DNA of 64,000 nt from JAFLBI01 sp964616465 (GCA_964616465.1 CAZTTO010000016.1:6016-70015); one strand, 5' to 3'. Shown: positions 26,033 through 33,732, counted from the stretch's first letter. The notes: generated by a model from the sequence alone, not told the origin. Numbers and translations: made by a program.

Positions 26033-26064
26033 CAAAGATGTAAAACAAAATCGAAATAACAAAA
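26033..26064 (-). promoter_or_regulatory. promoter of the aromatic operon leader
   Basis: On the minus strand TTTTG (26060-26064) and CATCTTTG (26033-26040) are 19 bases apart, matching TTTG-N19-TAnnTTTG with one mismatch. The leader peptide ATG begins 6 bases later, so the leader mRNA is nearly leaderless. Confidence 0.65.
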
Positions 26065-26071
26065 TTTTTAT

Positions 26072-26101
26072 AAAAAAAGCCCTCCCGTGGAAACGGGACG
26101 G
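26072..26101 (-). terminator. terminator of the small lipoprotein gene
   Basis: The stem GCCGTCCCGT / ACGGGAGGGC (one mismatch) with loop TTCC is followed on the minus strand by seven T's. It insulates the lipoprotein gene from the aromatic leader promoter. Confidence 0.85.
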
Positions 26102-26169
26102 CCTCTAACGATTGCTTGCCATATGAAAAAGTTTCAAAGGTCAGGGGCGCAATCTACCCAAACCTGAAA

Positions 26170-26355
26170 TTATTTTGCAGGCTCAGCAGCTGGAGCAGCA
26201 GCAGGTGCAGTTGTATCTACAGTTGCAGGAGCAGTTGTGTCTACAGTTGCAGGAGCTTCAACAGCAGGAGTGTCAACAGCTGGAGCTTCTTCTTTTGTTT
26301 CGTTGTTGCAAGCTACAAAACCAGCGATCGCGATAAGAGCAAGTAATTTTTTCAT
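26170..26355 (-). CDS. small Ala/Pro/Thr-rich lipoprotein
   Basis: 61 residues. The signal peptide MKKLLALIAIAGFVAC ends in a lipobox with Cys16, followed by NNETKEE and then a low-complexity tail of Ala, Pro, Thr, Val and acidic residues. The tail contains a nearly exact 8-codon repeat (ATVDTTAP twice). No fold or function can be assigned; such short tails often act as surface spacers. It has its own terminator and lies divergent to the sigma factor gene. Confidence 0.75.
   Translation of the reverse strand: MKKLLALIAIAGFVACNNETKEEAPAVDTPAVEAPATVDTTAPATVDTTAPAAAPAAEPAK
26207..26254 (-). repeat. 24-bp tandem duplication inside the lipoprotein gene
   Basis: Two consecutive 24-bp units (26207-26230 and 26231-26254) differ at a single base (GTATCT versus GTGTCT). 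Being a multiple of three, copy changes would keep the frame. Confidence 0.85.
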
Positions 26356-26401
26356 TGTAAAAAGTTTTAATGTTTGATGATTAATACCGTAGATAATAAA
26401 A

Positions 26402-26454
26402 GGTAACCCTGATTTCTAAAAAAATTTTTTAGCAGGTCATTTGGGTTACTTTTG
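26402..26454 (+). promoter_or_regulatory. putative promoter/operator of the sigma factor gene
   Basis: TACTTTTG (26447-26454) matches the -7 box, 28 bases before the GTG start. It is overlapped by the right half of an inverted repeat GTAACCC / GGGTTAC (arms about 26403-26409 and 26443-26449), which encloses a second near-palindrome, CTAAAAAAATTTTTTAG. This could be a regulator site or an RNA hairpin. Confidence 0.45.
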
Positions 26455-26482
26455 TTGATATTAGCGTATTAAACTGGGAATA

Positions 26483-27049
26483 GTGAAAGCTGATTCAAAC
26501 GAACAATCTTTATTAAAGGGGCTAGCGAACAACGATTCGAGGGCTATTGAGACTATTTACAAAGAAAACTTCGGAGTTATTCAGGCATTCATTATTAGTA
26601 ACAATGGTTCTTTGGATGATGCCAGGGATATTTTTCAGGAGGCAATGATTGCGCTGTATGAAAAAGCACAAGACAAATCATTTGTATTAACCTGTCAAAT
26701 TAAAACCTATGTATATTCCATATGCAGGCGGCTCTGGCTTAAAAGACTTCAACAGCTTGGGCGATACTCGTATCCGATTGAGAATTTGGAAGAAACTATT
26801 CCAGTCGACGAGGATGTTGAGATTCATGAAAAGAGAAACGCTGAGTTTTCGATCATGGAGCGCGCTCTAGGAAGTTTGGGTGAGCCGTGTAAAAGCTTAT
26901 TAGAAGCCTATTATATAAAGAAGCAAGGAATGCAAGAAATAGCCAACCAATTTGGTTACACGAATGCTGACAATGCTAAAAACCAAAAGTATAAATGCCT
27001 GATGCGCTTAAAGAAACTCTTTTTCGCTCAGTATAATATTGGGGAGTAA
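26483..27049 (+). CDS. ECF-type RNA polymerase sigma factor
   Basis: 188 residues from a GTG start. Region 2 is seen around residues 25-90 (IETIYKENFGVIQAFI, DDARDIFQEAMIALYEKA, KTYVYSICRRLWLKRLQ) and region 4 around 130-180 (LGEPCKSLLEAYYIKKQGMQEIANQFGYTNADNAKNQKYKCLMRLKKLF). It directs RNA polymerase to a stress or envelope regulon. Only 3 bases separate it from the next gene, which carries an anti-sigma-like cytoplasmic domain, so that gene is the likely antagonist. The target promoters are unknown; autoregulation is plausible. Confidence 0.9.
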   Translation: MKADSNEQSLLKGLANNDSRAIETIYKENFGVIQAFIISNNGSLDDARDIFQEAMIALYEKAQDKSFVLTCQIKTYVYSICRRLWLKRLQQLGRYSYPIENLEETIPVDEDVEIHEKRNAEFSIMERALGSLGEPCKSLLEAYYIKKQGMQEIANQFGYTNADNAKNQKYKCLMRLKKLFFAQYNIGE

Positions 27050-27052
27050 GTT

Positions 27053-28150
27053 ATGGAGGACATTCAATTACTGGAAGCAATCGAAAGATACCTGGGTGGA
27101 CAAATGGACGCCGCCGAAAAAGCCTATTTTGAGGATTTGCGTAATAGCAATCCCGAAATTGACCAAATGGTGGTAGAACATAATATGTATCTCCACTTAA
27201 TGGATCAGTATGCTCAAAGAATTGAATTGAAACATACCCTCCATCAAGTACATGAAAAATTAACCCTAACTGGTGTAATTGAAGATAACTCAGCCCAAGA
27301 TTCTGGTAAAGTTGTCCAACTCTGGTCAAAGTATAAACGAGTAACAGCCATAGCTGCTGCTGCTGGCGGTACAATAGCTTTAATTATTAGTGCGCTTTCA
27401 ACTTATTTCGCACCCAATATCAATCCTTCTCAAATTCAAGCACTTAGCAAAAAAATAACCATTTTAGAAGGTAAATTGAATGCTGAAATCAAAAAAGGTG
27501 CTACAAAAGTTCCTGAAGGCGCTACTTTCACTAGTGGTGGTACAGGATTTTTACTCGATGGAAAAGGATACCTTCTAACCAACGCCCACGTTCTTAAAAA
27601 CGCTACTGCTACTGTTGTTGTAAATAGCAAAGGAGAAGCATTTAAAGCTGAAATTTTATTGAAGGATGACGCAAAAGATCTAGCTATCCTTAAAATAAAA
27701 GACAGCGACTTCAAAAATGTAAAGAACTTACCTTATGGAATTGCTAAGAATGCCGCTCCACTTGGTGAAGAAATCTATACACTTGGCTACCCTAGAAACG
27801 AAATCGTTTACAATTTTGGTCATTTGAGTGCAAAAACTGGATATAAAGGCGATTCATTGAGTTATCAAATCCAAATGAGTGCTAATCCGGGTAACTCAGG
27901 CGGACCAGTATTTAATAGAAAAGGGGAAGTGATAGGAATCATCAATTCACGTCAAACTGAAGGTGTTGGTATCAGTTTCGCTATTACATCAAAAAACATT
28001 TATAATCTTCTTCAAGAGGAAAAAAAATCTGACACCGCTATACAGAAAATTAAACTAAATGCTAATTCTCAAATACGTCAGAAAAACAGAACCGATCAAG
28101 TAAAAGAAATAGAACCATACGTTTTCAGCATCAAAGCATACAACCAATAA
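27053..28150 (+). CDS. membrane-anchored trypsin-like protease with anti-sigma-like N-terminus
   Basis: 365 residues. Residues 1-75 (LLEAIERYLGGQMDAAEKAYFEDLRNSNPEIDQMV) have the look of anti-sigma N-terminal domains of Bacteroidota. One membrane helix follows (about 101-123, AIAAAAGGTIALIISAL), then a short coiled segment (IQALSKKITILEGKLNAEI) and an S1C/HtrA-like serine protease domain. The triad is His in TNAHVLK (near 180), Asp in DAKDLAILKIK (near 208) and Ser in NPGNSGGPVF (near 282). No PDZ domain is seen. The gene is coupled to the ECF sigma gene. I infer a one-protein sensor: a periplasmic protease that holds or releases the sigma factor inside. Whether the protease cleaves its own stalk is unknown. 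Confidence 0.85.
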   Translation: MEDIQLLEAIERYLGGQMDAAEKAYFEDLRNSNPEIDQMVVEHNMYLHLMDQYAQRIELKHTLHQVHEKLTLTGVIEDNSAQDSGKVVQLWSKYKRVTAIAAAAGGTIALIISALSTYFAPNINPSQIQALSKKITILEGKLNAEIKKGATKVPEGATFTSGGTGFLLDGKGYLLTNAHVLKNATATVVVNSKGEAFKAEILLKDDAKDLAILKIKDSDFKNVKNLPYGIAKNAAPLGEEIYTLGYPRNEIVYNFGHLSAKTGYKGDSLSYQIQMSANPGNSGGPVFNRKGEVIGIINSRQTEGVGISFAITSKNIYNLLQEEKKSDTAIQKIKLNANSQIRQKNRTDQVKEIEPYVFSIKAYNQ

Positions 28151-28180
28151 GCGTTTTCCCTTAAAATACATCATGCATAA

Positions 28181-28210
28181 AAAAGCCATTACAATTCAGT
28201 AATGGCTTTT
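28181..28210. terminator. bidirectional terminator between convergent genes
   Basis: The perfect stem AAAAGCCATTAC / GTAATGGCTTTT with loop AATTCA has an A run on one side and a T run on the other, so it works for the protease gene and the nucleotidyltransferase gene. Confidence 0.88.
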
Positions 28211-28230
28211 GCATATAATTTAGGCAAGAT

Positions 28231-29136
28231 CTAAGCCCATAAGTTTGATGGGTATTCTCCTTTATCAACCAAGTCTTGAATACTAGTTCTCACTCCTTCT
28301 GCATCTGCCTTGTAAGTAACACCAAACCATGAAGAGCTTGTAGGTAAAACTTTAATTGTGCCCATACCCTTCTTTATAAAGTAATCAGCTACACTCGGCA
28401 TGTAAAACTCCGACTTAATATTTTCAATATTATTATCAAGAAACTTTGAAAACTGCTGTTCACATAATGTGAAAATACTTGGATGAAAACCAAAGAAATT
28501 CATACTTACAGGAGTATTCTCCGTTAATTCGTGCAATCCCTTTTCGTCTTCATAAACGATTGTCTCTTTTCCAGGTGCTCTATAAATTTTGATTCTCTCC
28601 GTTATGCCCATCAAATTACCCAAACCATCAACATCGCACACACCCCTACTAACAGTTCCGTTTTCACTGAGTGTATTGCATAATTTGTATCCTACAATAC
28701 AATATTGATTGGGCTGAACCTCCGTTGTAAGAAATTTAGCAGCTTTTTCAAATGCGTCTCTTCCATAAAAATCATCTGCATTTATTACTACAAATGGATC
28801 CTTTACAACATCTTCACAACAAAGAACAGCATGTGCGGTTCCCCATGGTTTTACCCTATCAGCAGGAATTTTTCTATTACCAACGTGGGACTCTAATTTT
28901 TGATATACATATGCAATGTCAATTTTGCCTTTGATTTTAGGTTCAACAAGCTCTCTAAAACTTTCAGCAAAATCCTCTCTTATGATAAACACCACTTTAC
29001 CAAATCCAGCTCTAATTGCATCATAAATGGAGTACTCCATAATGATTTCTCCAGATGGACCAAACTGCTCGGTTTGCTTACTGCCTCCATACCTGCTAGC
29101 CATTCCGGCTGCTAAAATCACAAGGGTTGGTTTCAT
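28231..29136 (-). CDS. sugar-phosphate nucleotidyltransferase
   Basis: 301 residues from the ATG at 29134-29136; a 39-residue upstream extension in frame lies in the divergent intergenic region. The start MKPTLVILAAGMASRYGGSKQTEQFGPSGE is the nucleotide-binding LAAGxGxRxGxxKQ signature of NDP-sugar pyrophosphorylases. VINADDFYGRDAF carries the metal-binding Asp. The family makes NDP-sugars for envelope glycans; the exact sugar and nucleotide cannot be read. It is divergent from the PLP-enzyme gene. Confidence 0.85.
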   Translation of the reverse strand: MKPTLVILAAGMASRYGGSKQTEQFGPSGEIIMEYSIYDAIRAGFGKVVFIIREDFAESFRELVEPKIKGKIDIAYVYQKLESHVGNRKIPADRVKPWGTAHAVLCCEDVVKDPFVVINADDFYGRDAFEKAAKFLTTEVQPNQYCIVGYKLCNTLSENGTVSRGVCDVDGLGNLMGITERIKIYRAPGKETIVYEDEKGLHELTENTPVSMNFFGFHPSIFTLCEQQFSKFLDNNIENIKSEFYMPSVADYFIKKGMGTIKVLPTSSSWFGVTYKADAEGVRTSIQDLVDKGEYPSNLWA

Positions 29137-29186
29137 ACCTGTATTTTTACATTGCTTTCGCGGGGGGCGCCTGCAAAATTGAAGGA

Positions 29187-30077
29187 ATGAATCCGAATTT
29201 ACAAATGCATTTTCTACAATCTGTTGAAATACAACAGAAAGTTCATATTCCAACGGATATACTCCGCCTCGACTTAATTCATCCCATAATAAGTGGTAAT
29301 AAATGGTTTAAGCTTCGCTATTATGTTGAAGATGCCCTTCAAAAGCCGTATTCCCGTATTGTAACAGCTGGCGGACCTTATTCGAATCATTTAGTGGCTA
29401 CTGCCCATTTATGTAAATTGAAAGGAATTAAAGCCAAAGGATATGTAAGAGGTTATGCAGGGGCTGCTAGAACACATACGCTTTTGCAAGCCGAACAAGA
29501 TGGAATGGAACTTGAATTTATTTCAAAAAAAGATTTTGATACCCCCAATTTCCTACAATCAAAGTCTCTCCAAAACGATGATTATTGGATTCCAATGGGG
29601 GGACAAGGAAACCTTGGTATAAAGGGATTTGATATAATTGCTGATGTTTATCCTCTTCACAACTATTCACATATTATCTGTGCAGTGGGTACTGGTACAA
29701 TGATGGCTGGACTATTAAATATTGCAAAACCTCATCAACATATTATTGGTATAGTGGCTCACAACGAAGTGCATCCAGTAAATTTATTCTTAGAAGAAAT
29801 TGTAATAAAACATTCAATTAAAGCGAGCTATTCTTTATTGGACAACTACCACGAAGGTGGCTTTGCTAAAAAATCGCCCGAATTAATTCAAACAATGATT
29901 GAAGCTTGGAATACATATCGCATTCCATTTGATTTTGTGTATACTGCTAAATTGTGGAAAGGATTTCAAGATCTTTTAGAAAATAATTTTTTCAGTCCCA
30001 ACAATACAATTCTTCTTATTCATAGCGGTGGCTTACAGGGCAACCTTTCACTTTCTAAAGACACATTACCTTTTTAA
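29187..30077 (+). CDS. PLP-dependent ACC deaminase / D-cysteine desulfhydrase-like enzyme
   Basis: 296 residues from the ATG at 29187. Fold-type II PLP features: the Schiff-base Lys in ISGNKWFKLRYYV (about residue 38), the phosphate-binding TAGGPYSNHLVATAHLC, GGQGNLGIKGFD and the Gly-rich CAVGTGTMMAGLL. Homologues are labelled 1-aminocyclopropane-1-carboxylate deaminase or D-cysteine desulfhydrase; in non-plant-associated bacteria D-amino-acid chemistry is more likely. It is followed after 28 bases by the FN3-like protein gene. Confidence 0.85.
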   Translation: MNPNLQMHFLQSVEIQQKVHIPTDILRLDLIHPIISGNKWFKLRYYVEDALQKPYSRIVTAGGPYSNHLVATAHLCKLKGIKAKGYVRGYAGAARTHTLLQAEQDGMELEFISKKDFDTPNFLQSKSLQNDDYWIPMGGQGNLGIKGFDIIADVYPLHNYSHIICAVGTGTMMAGLLNIAKPHQHIIGIVAHNEVHPVNLFLEEIVIKHSIKASYSLLDNYHEGGFAKKSPELIQTMIEAWNTYRIPFDFVYTAKLWKGFQDLLENNFFSPNNTILLIHSGGLQGNLSLSKDTLPF

Positions 30078-30092
30078 TAAGAATTCAGCCTT

Positions 30093-30100
30093 TATATTTG
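30093..30100 (+). promoter_or_regulatory. -7 box almost touching the FN3 gene start
   Basis: TATATTTG lies only 5 bases before the ATG at 30106, suggesting a leaderless mRNA. Confidence 0.6.
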
Positions 30101-30105
30101 CGCCC

Positions 30106-30897
30106 ATGCTGAGAACTGCTCTCCTGTTTGTCTTGTTGTTGGTGACCTATTCTGTCTTTGCACAGGATACACTTCCGCGCTTTACTGTAAAACCTCTTGG
30201 CAAAAACAAAGTTCAAATCAGTTGGGTGAATCCTTACAAAGGTCTCATTCAGTTAAATGTTCAAAAATCATTCGATAGTACAAAGGATTTTAGAACCATA
30301 TATACAGCAAGCTCACCTGAGCTCCCAACAAATGGATTTATTGATCAACAAGTAACTCCGGGAACAAAGTATTATTACCGAATTTTTTATATGCAAAGTG
30401 GTGGAAACTACTTTTTCTCTGAAACCATAAGTAACCAATCTTACACTTTACCGCAAGGTCCAGCTACATTACCCGAGCCTTTAGATACCGATGTTACTGT
30501 TTTTAAAAGGGATAGCATTTACAAAAAATTTGTATTCGCAGACTTTAAAAAATTCAGGGATTCACTTTCTTCTAGAACAAAAGACACGCTTACTAGAGTT
30601 GATCAAAATAAGTTTGTTTGGAAGCCTTTTCAACCTAAGCCAGTATGGAAAGCATCTGTTTATGTTTTTACAAACAGTCAAGGTTATCCGACCATTCAAT
30701 TGCCCTTGTTCCGACAAAAAAATTACCGAATTGTGTTTATGGAAGAAGATGGCTCTTTACTTTTTTCCATAGAAAAAGTAAGTGATTCTCCGTTAATGTT
30801 AGATAAAACCAATTTCTTTAAATCGGGTTGGTTTTGGTTTGAACTCTTTGAAAATGGAGAACTAATTGAAAAGAATAAATTTTTCTTAGGCAAGTAA
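30106..30897 (+). CDS. secreted protein with fibronectin type III-like domain
   Basis: 263 residues from the ATG at 30106. The signal peptide MLRTALLFVLLLVTYSVFAQ is followed by an FN3-like segment (about 25-110: FTVKPLGKNKVQISWVNP, PGTKYYYRIFYMQSGGNYFFSE), then a 60-residue linker and a C-terminal beta region (ASVYVFTNSQGYPTIQLPLF...YRIVFMEEDGSLLFSIEKV). The end VSDSPLMLDKTNFFKSGWFWFELFENGELIEKNKFFLGK keeps a strand pattern. No enzyme motif is seen and I cannot name a function. Its stop overlaps the convergent lipB stop by 12 bases. Confidence 0.75.
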   Translation: MLRTALLFVLLLVTYSVFAQDTLPRFTVKPLGKNKVQISWVNPYKGLIQLNVQKSFDSTKDFRTIYTASSPELPTNGFIDQQVTPGTKYYYRIFYMQSGGNYFFSETISNQSYTLPQGPATLPEPLDTDVTVFKRDSIYKKFVFADFKKFRDSLSSRTKDTLTRVDQNKFVWKPFQPKPVWKASVYVFTNSQGYPTIQLPLFRQKNYRIVFMEEDGSLLFSIEKVSDSPLMLDKTNFFKSGWFWFELFENGELIEKNKFFLGK

Positions 30898-31599
30898 CTT
30901 ACATCCAAACACTTGCTGAAAATGTTTTTTTACAAAATACTTTACTTCCTCAATATCTATCTCTCTTCCCAGCTCCCTTTTTAGCGAAGTCACCTGCTTG
31001 TTTTGAATACCACAAGGTATAATGTAACTAAAGTAATTTAAGTCGGTATTTACATTAAAGGCAAATCCATGCATGGTAATCCACCTGCTACACTTAATCC
31101 CCATTGCGCATATTTTTCTAGCCTTCGTAATATCATGCGTATCTATCCATACACCTGTTTCTCCTGCACTCCTTTCCCCTTTCAAACCATATTCATTCAA
31201 CGTGAGAATAATAACCTCTTCAAGGTTTCGTAAATACCACCCCAAATCTGTTTTGAATTTCTCAAGATCTACAATTGGATAACCAACAAGCTGTTTGGGT
31301 CCATGAAAAGTAATATCACCCCCTCTGTTGATATGGAAAAACTCAATACCCTCTTGTTGAAGCTGCTCATCAGAAATCAATACATGCTCTTTCTTCCCGT
31401 TTTTGCCAAGTGTAAAAACTGGTGGATGTTCTACAAACAATAAATGCTGTATAGTGGGAACTTCTTCTGGATGAACGGGGGGGGCAGACTTCCTGTAGAC
31501 TGATTTTATAGCCACATTTTCAGCTAACAACTTCTCTTGATAATCCCACACTTCTTTGTAAGAACGCATCCCTAAATCCTGAAAAAAAACTTCCTGCAT
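30886..31599 (-). CDS. lipB: lipoyl(octanoyl) transferase
   Basis: 237 residues; moves octanoyl from acyl-carrier protein to lipoyl domains of 2-oxo-acid dehydrogenases and the glycine cleavage H protein. Motifs: LLFVEHPPVFTLGKNGKKEHVL, FHINRGGDITFHGPKQLVGYPIVDL, GETGVWID, the catalytic Lys in AMGIKCSRWITMHGFAFNV and the catalytic Cys in IIPCGIQNKQVTSL. It carries an eight-G tract (31477-31484, forward strand) in its coding region. A -7 box sits 4 bases before the ATG, suggesting a leaderless mRNA. Confidence 0.95.
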   Translation of the reverse strand: MQEVFFQDLGMRSYKEVWDYQEKLLAENVAIKSVYRKSAPPVHPEEVPTIQHLLFVEHPPVFTLGKNGKKEHVLISDEQLQQEGIEFFHINRGGDITFHGPKQLVGYPIVDLEKFKTDLGWYLRNLEEVIILTLNEYGLKGERSAGETGVWIDTHDITKARKICAMGIKCSRWITMHGFAFNVNTDLNYFSYIIPCGIQNKQVTSLKRELGREIDIEEVKYFVKKHFQQVFGCKLLA

Positions 31600-31603
31600 G
31601 TGG

Positions 31604-31611
31604 CAAATTTA
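31604..31611 (-). promoter_or_regulatory. -7 box of lipB
   Basis: TAAATTTG on the minus strand ends 4 bases before the lipB ATG (31597-31599). It lies back to back with the rluD-type gene box in a 45-base divergent spacer. Confidence 0.55.
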
Positions 31612-31632
31612 CTGACTGGGAGCAACATACCC

Positions 31633-31640
31633 TATTTTTG
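31633..31640 (+). promoter_or_regulatory. -7 box of the pseudouridine synthase gene
   Basis: TATTTTTG ends 4 bases before the ATG at 31645 and matches TAnnTTTG, again placing the start codon near the expected transcript start. Confidence 0.55.
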
Positions 31641-31644
31641 CTAC

Positions 31645-32694
31645 ATGGAGCAAGCCGAAGATTGGATTCAAGAGGAAATAGCTGAAGACATTTATGAACG
31701 AAGAACCTTTGTGGCCGACAAGGGACAGGAACCTATGCGCATTGACAAATGGATTCAAATGCGCTTTGAAAACGCTACTAGAAGTAAGGTTCAAAAGTCA
31801 ATTGAAAACGGATTTGTTACGGTGAATGGAAAGCTCATTAAGAGCAATTACAAAATAAAGGCAGGCGACGAAGTAATAACCATGCTGGTGCATAATCCTG
31901 ATGCCAGCGAAGTAAAGCCTGAACCCATTCCACTTGATATTAGATTTGAAGACGAACACTTAATGGTGGTGCATAAACCAGCAAACATGGTGGTACATCC
32001 GGGTGTAGGGAATTATACTGGTACATTGTTAAATGGTATTGCCTATCATCTTCTCCAGCAAAAGCCAGATTTGGATGAAGAGGCATTACCACGATTTGGA
32101 TTGGTACACAGAATTGATAAAAACACAACTGGATTACTTGTTGTAGCTAAAACACCTGCTGCAGCTGCGGGATTGGTGAAGCAGTTTGCAGCCCACACTG
32201 TACAACGTAAATATGTTGCGTTGGTATGGGGAAATTTGGAAGAGGATGAAGGCACCATTAACGCACATATTGCTCGCCATCGTCAGTTTAGAAAAATGTT
32301 TGATGCTTATCCCGACGGCGAAATTGGTAAGCATGCAATAACTCATTACAGGGTATTAGAACGATTTCATTATGTAACGCTGGTTGAATGTGTGCTAGAA
32401 ACAGGAAGAACGCACCAAATTAGAGTGCATATGAAACATATTGGTCACACTTTATTTCATGATTCGGAATATGGAGGTGATAAAATTTTGAAAGGAACCA
32501 TCTATTCAAAGTATAAGCAATTTGTTGAAAATTGTTTTACACTTTGTCCGCGTTGCGCCTTACACGCCGCCACCCTTGGTTTTGTTCATCCAATAACTCA
32601 ACAAGAGATTAGTTTTGAATCTGAGCTACCTTCTGATATGAATAGCTTAATTGAAAAATGGCGGAATTACACACGTAATATTCAGGTGGAATAG
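31645..32694 (+). CDS. rluD: RluA/RluD-family 23S rRNA pseudouridine synthase
   Basis: 349 residues from the ATG at 31645; 15 upstream in-frame codons (from a GTG at 31600) would run over the promoter box. There is an N-terminal S4 RNA-binding domain (about 32-80, RIDKWIQMRFENATRSKVQKSIENGFVTVNG) and the synthase domain with catalytic Asp in RFGLVHRIDKNTTGLLVVAKT. The C-terminal LETGRTHQIRVHMKHIGHTLFHDSEYGG and LHAATLGFVHPI are typical. RluD modifies helix 69 of 23S rRNA; assignment within RluA/C/D is by overall likeness. Confidence 0.9.
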   Translation: MEQAEDWIQEEIAEDIYERRTFVADKGQEPMRIDKWIQMRFENATRSKVQKSIENGFVTVNGKLIKSNYKIKAGDEVITMLVHNPDASEVKPEPIPLDIRFEDEHLMVVHKPANMVVHPGVGNYTGTLLNGIAYHLLQQKPDLDEEALPRFGLVHRIDKNTTGLLVVAKTPAAAAGLVKQFAAHTVQRKYVALVWGNLEEDEGTINAHIARHRQFRKMFDAYPDGEIGKHAITHYRVLERFHYVTLVECVLETGRTHQIRVHMKHIGHTLFHDSEYGGDKILKGTIYSKYKQFVENCFTLCPRCALHAATLGFVHPITQQEISFESELPSDMNSLIEKWRNYTRNIQVE

Positions 32695-32720
32695 TTGTTA
32701 AGTCCTTCAATCTACTCCCT

Positions 32721-32728
32721 TATATTTG
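32721..32728 (+). promoter_or_regulatory. -7 box of bioB
   Basis: TATATTTG lies 16 bases before the bioB ATG at 32745, with a TTA (32698-32700) about 20 bases upstream as a weak -33. Confidence 0.55.
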
Positions 32729-32744
32729 TTTTAAATTTATTTCC

Positions 32745-33731
32745 ATGTCTACTGATATACGCAACAACTGGACGGTTGAACAAATCCACAATATATACAA
32801 CACACCTTTATTGGAACTTATATTTCAAGCAGCAAGCATGCACAGAAAGTACAATGACATTGCTGAAGTACAAGTTTGTACATTATTAAGTATTAAAACA
32901 GGAGGCTGTCCGGAAGATTGCGCCTACTGCCCGCAAGCAGCTCGCTACCAAACCGATGTAAATGTGCAGGCATTAATGAAAACCGATGAAGTACTGGCAT
33001 ATGCACAAAAAGCAAAAGAAGCTGGCTCTACTCGCTTTTGCATGGGAGCTGCTTGGAGAGAAGTGAGGGACAACCGCGATTTTGATAGAGTAATCGAAAT
33101 GGTGAAAGGTGTAAATGAATTAGGCATGGAAGTATGTTGTACCCTTGGTATGCTTACTGAACAACAAGCTCAAAGATTAAAAGAAGCCGGTTTGTATGCT
33201 TACAACCATAACCTAGATACAAGCGATGAACATTACGAAGAAATCATTACTACCCGCACGTATGATGATCGCTTGAAAACGCTTGATAATGTTAGAAAAG
33301 CAGGTGTTACCGTTTGTTGCGGTGGAATCATTGGTTTAGGAGAAACCCACGATGATAGAATTAAAATGCTTCATACCCTTTCTACCTTACCTGAGCATCC
33401 AGAAAGTGTACCAATTAATGCATTGGTTCGTGTAAAAGGAACTCCACTTGAAAATCAACCTAAAGTAGATATTTGGGACATGGTTCGCATGATAGCAACC
33501 GCTCGTATACTCATGCCTAAGACTATGGTTCGCTTAAGTGCTGGCAGAACTGAAATGTCTGTTGCTGAACAGGCACTTTGCTTCCTGGCAGGAGCAAACA
33601 GCATTTTTGCAGGCGATAAGCTACTTACTACCCCAAATCCTAGCTTCGATGAAGATGAAGCTATGTTCAATTTATTGGGACTGGTACCTAGGGTTGCTTT
33701 TAAAGATGAGCATGCTGAAGTAGCTGAATAA
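32745..33731 (+). CDS. bioB: biotin synthase
   Basis: 328 residues; radical-SAM enzyme inserting sulphur into dethiobiotin. The cluster motif CPEDCAYC (about 56-63) holds the three Cys that bind the 4Fe-4S cluster, and RFCMGAAWR, CCTLGMLTEQQ, YNHNLDTS and CCGGIIGLGE are the expected family blocks; the 2Fe-2S Cys/Arg ligands are in MVRLSAGRTEMS and nearby. No other bio gene is adjacent. It ends one base before the convergent porQ stop. Confidence 0.96.
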   Translation: MSTDIRNNWTVEQIHNIYNTPLLELIFQAASMHRKYNDIAEVQVCTLLSIKTGGCPEDCAYCPQAARYQTDVNVQALMKTDEVLAYAQKAKEAGSTRFCMGAAWREVRDNRDFDRVIEMVKGVNELGMEVCCTLGMLTEQQAQRLKEAGLYAYNHNLDTSDEHYEEIITTRTYDDRLKTLDNVRKAGVTVCCGGIIGLGETHDDRIKMLHTLSTLPEHPESVPINALVRVKGTPLENQPKVDIWDMVRMIATARILMPKTMVRLSAGRTEMSVAEQALCFLAGANSIFAGDKLLTTPNPSFDEDEAMFNLLGLVPRVAFKDEHAEVAE

Positions 33732-33732
33732 A

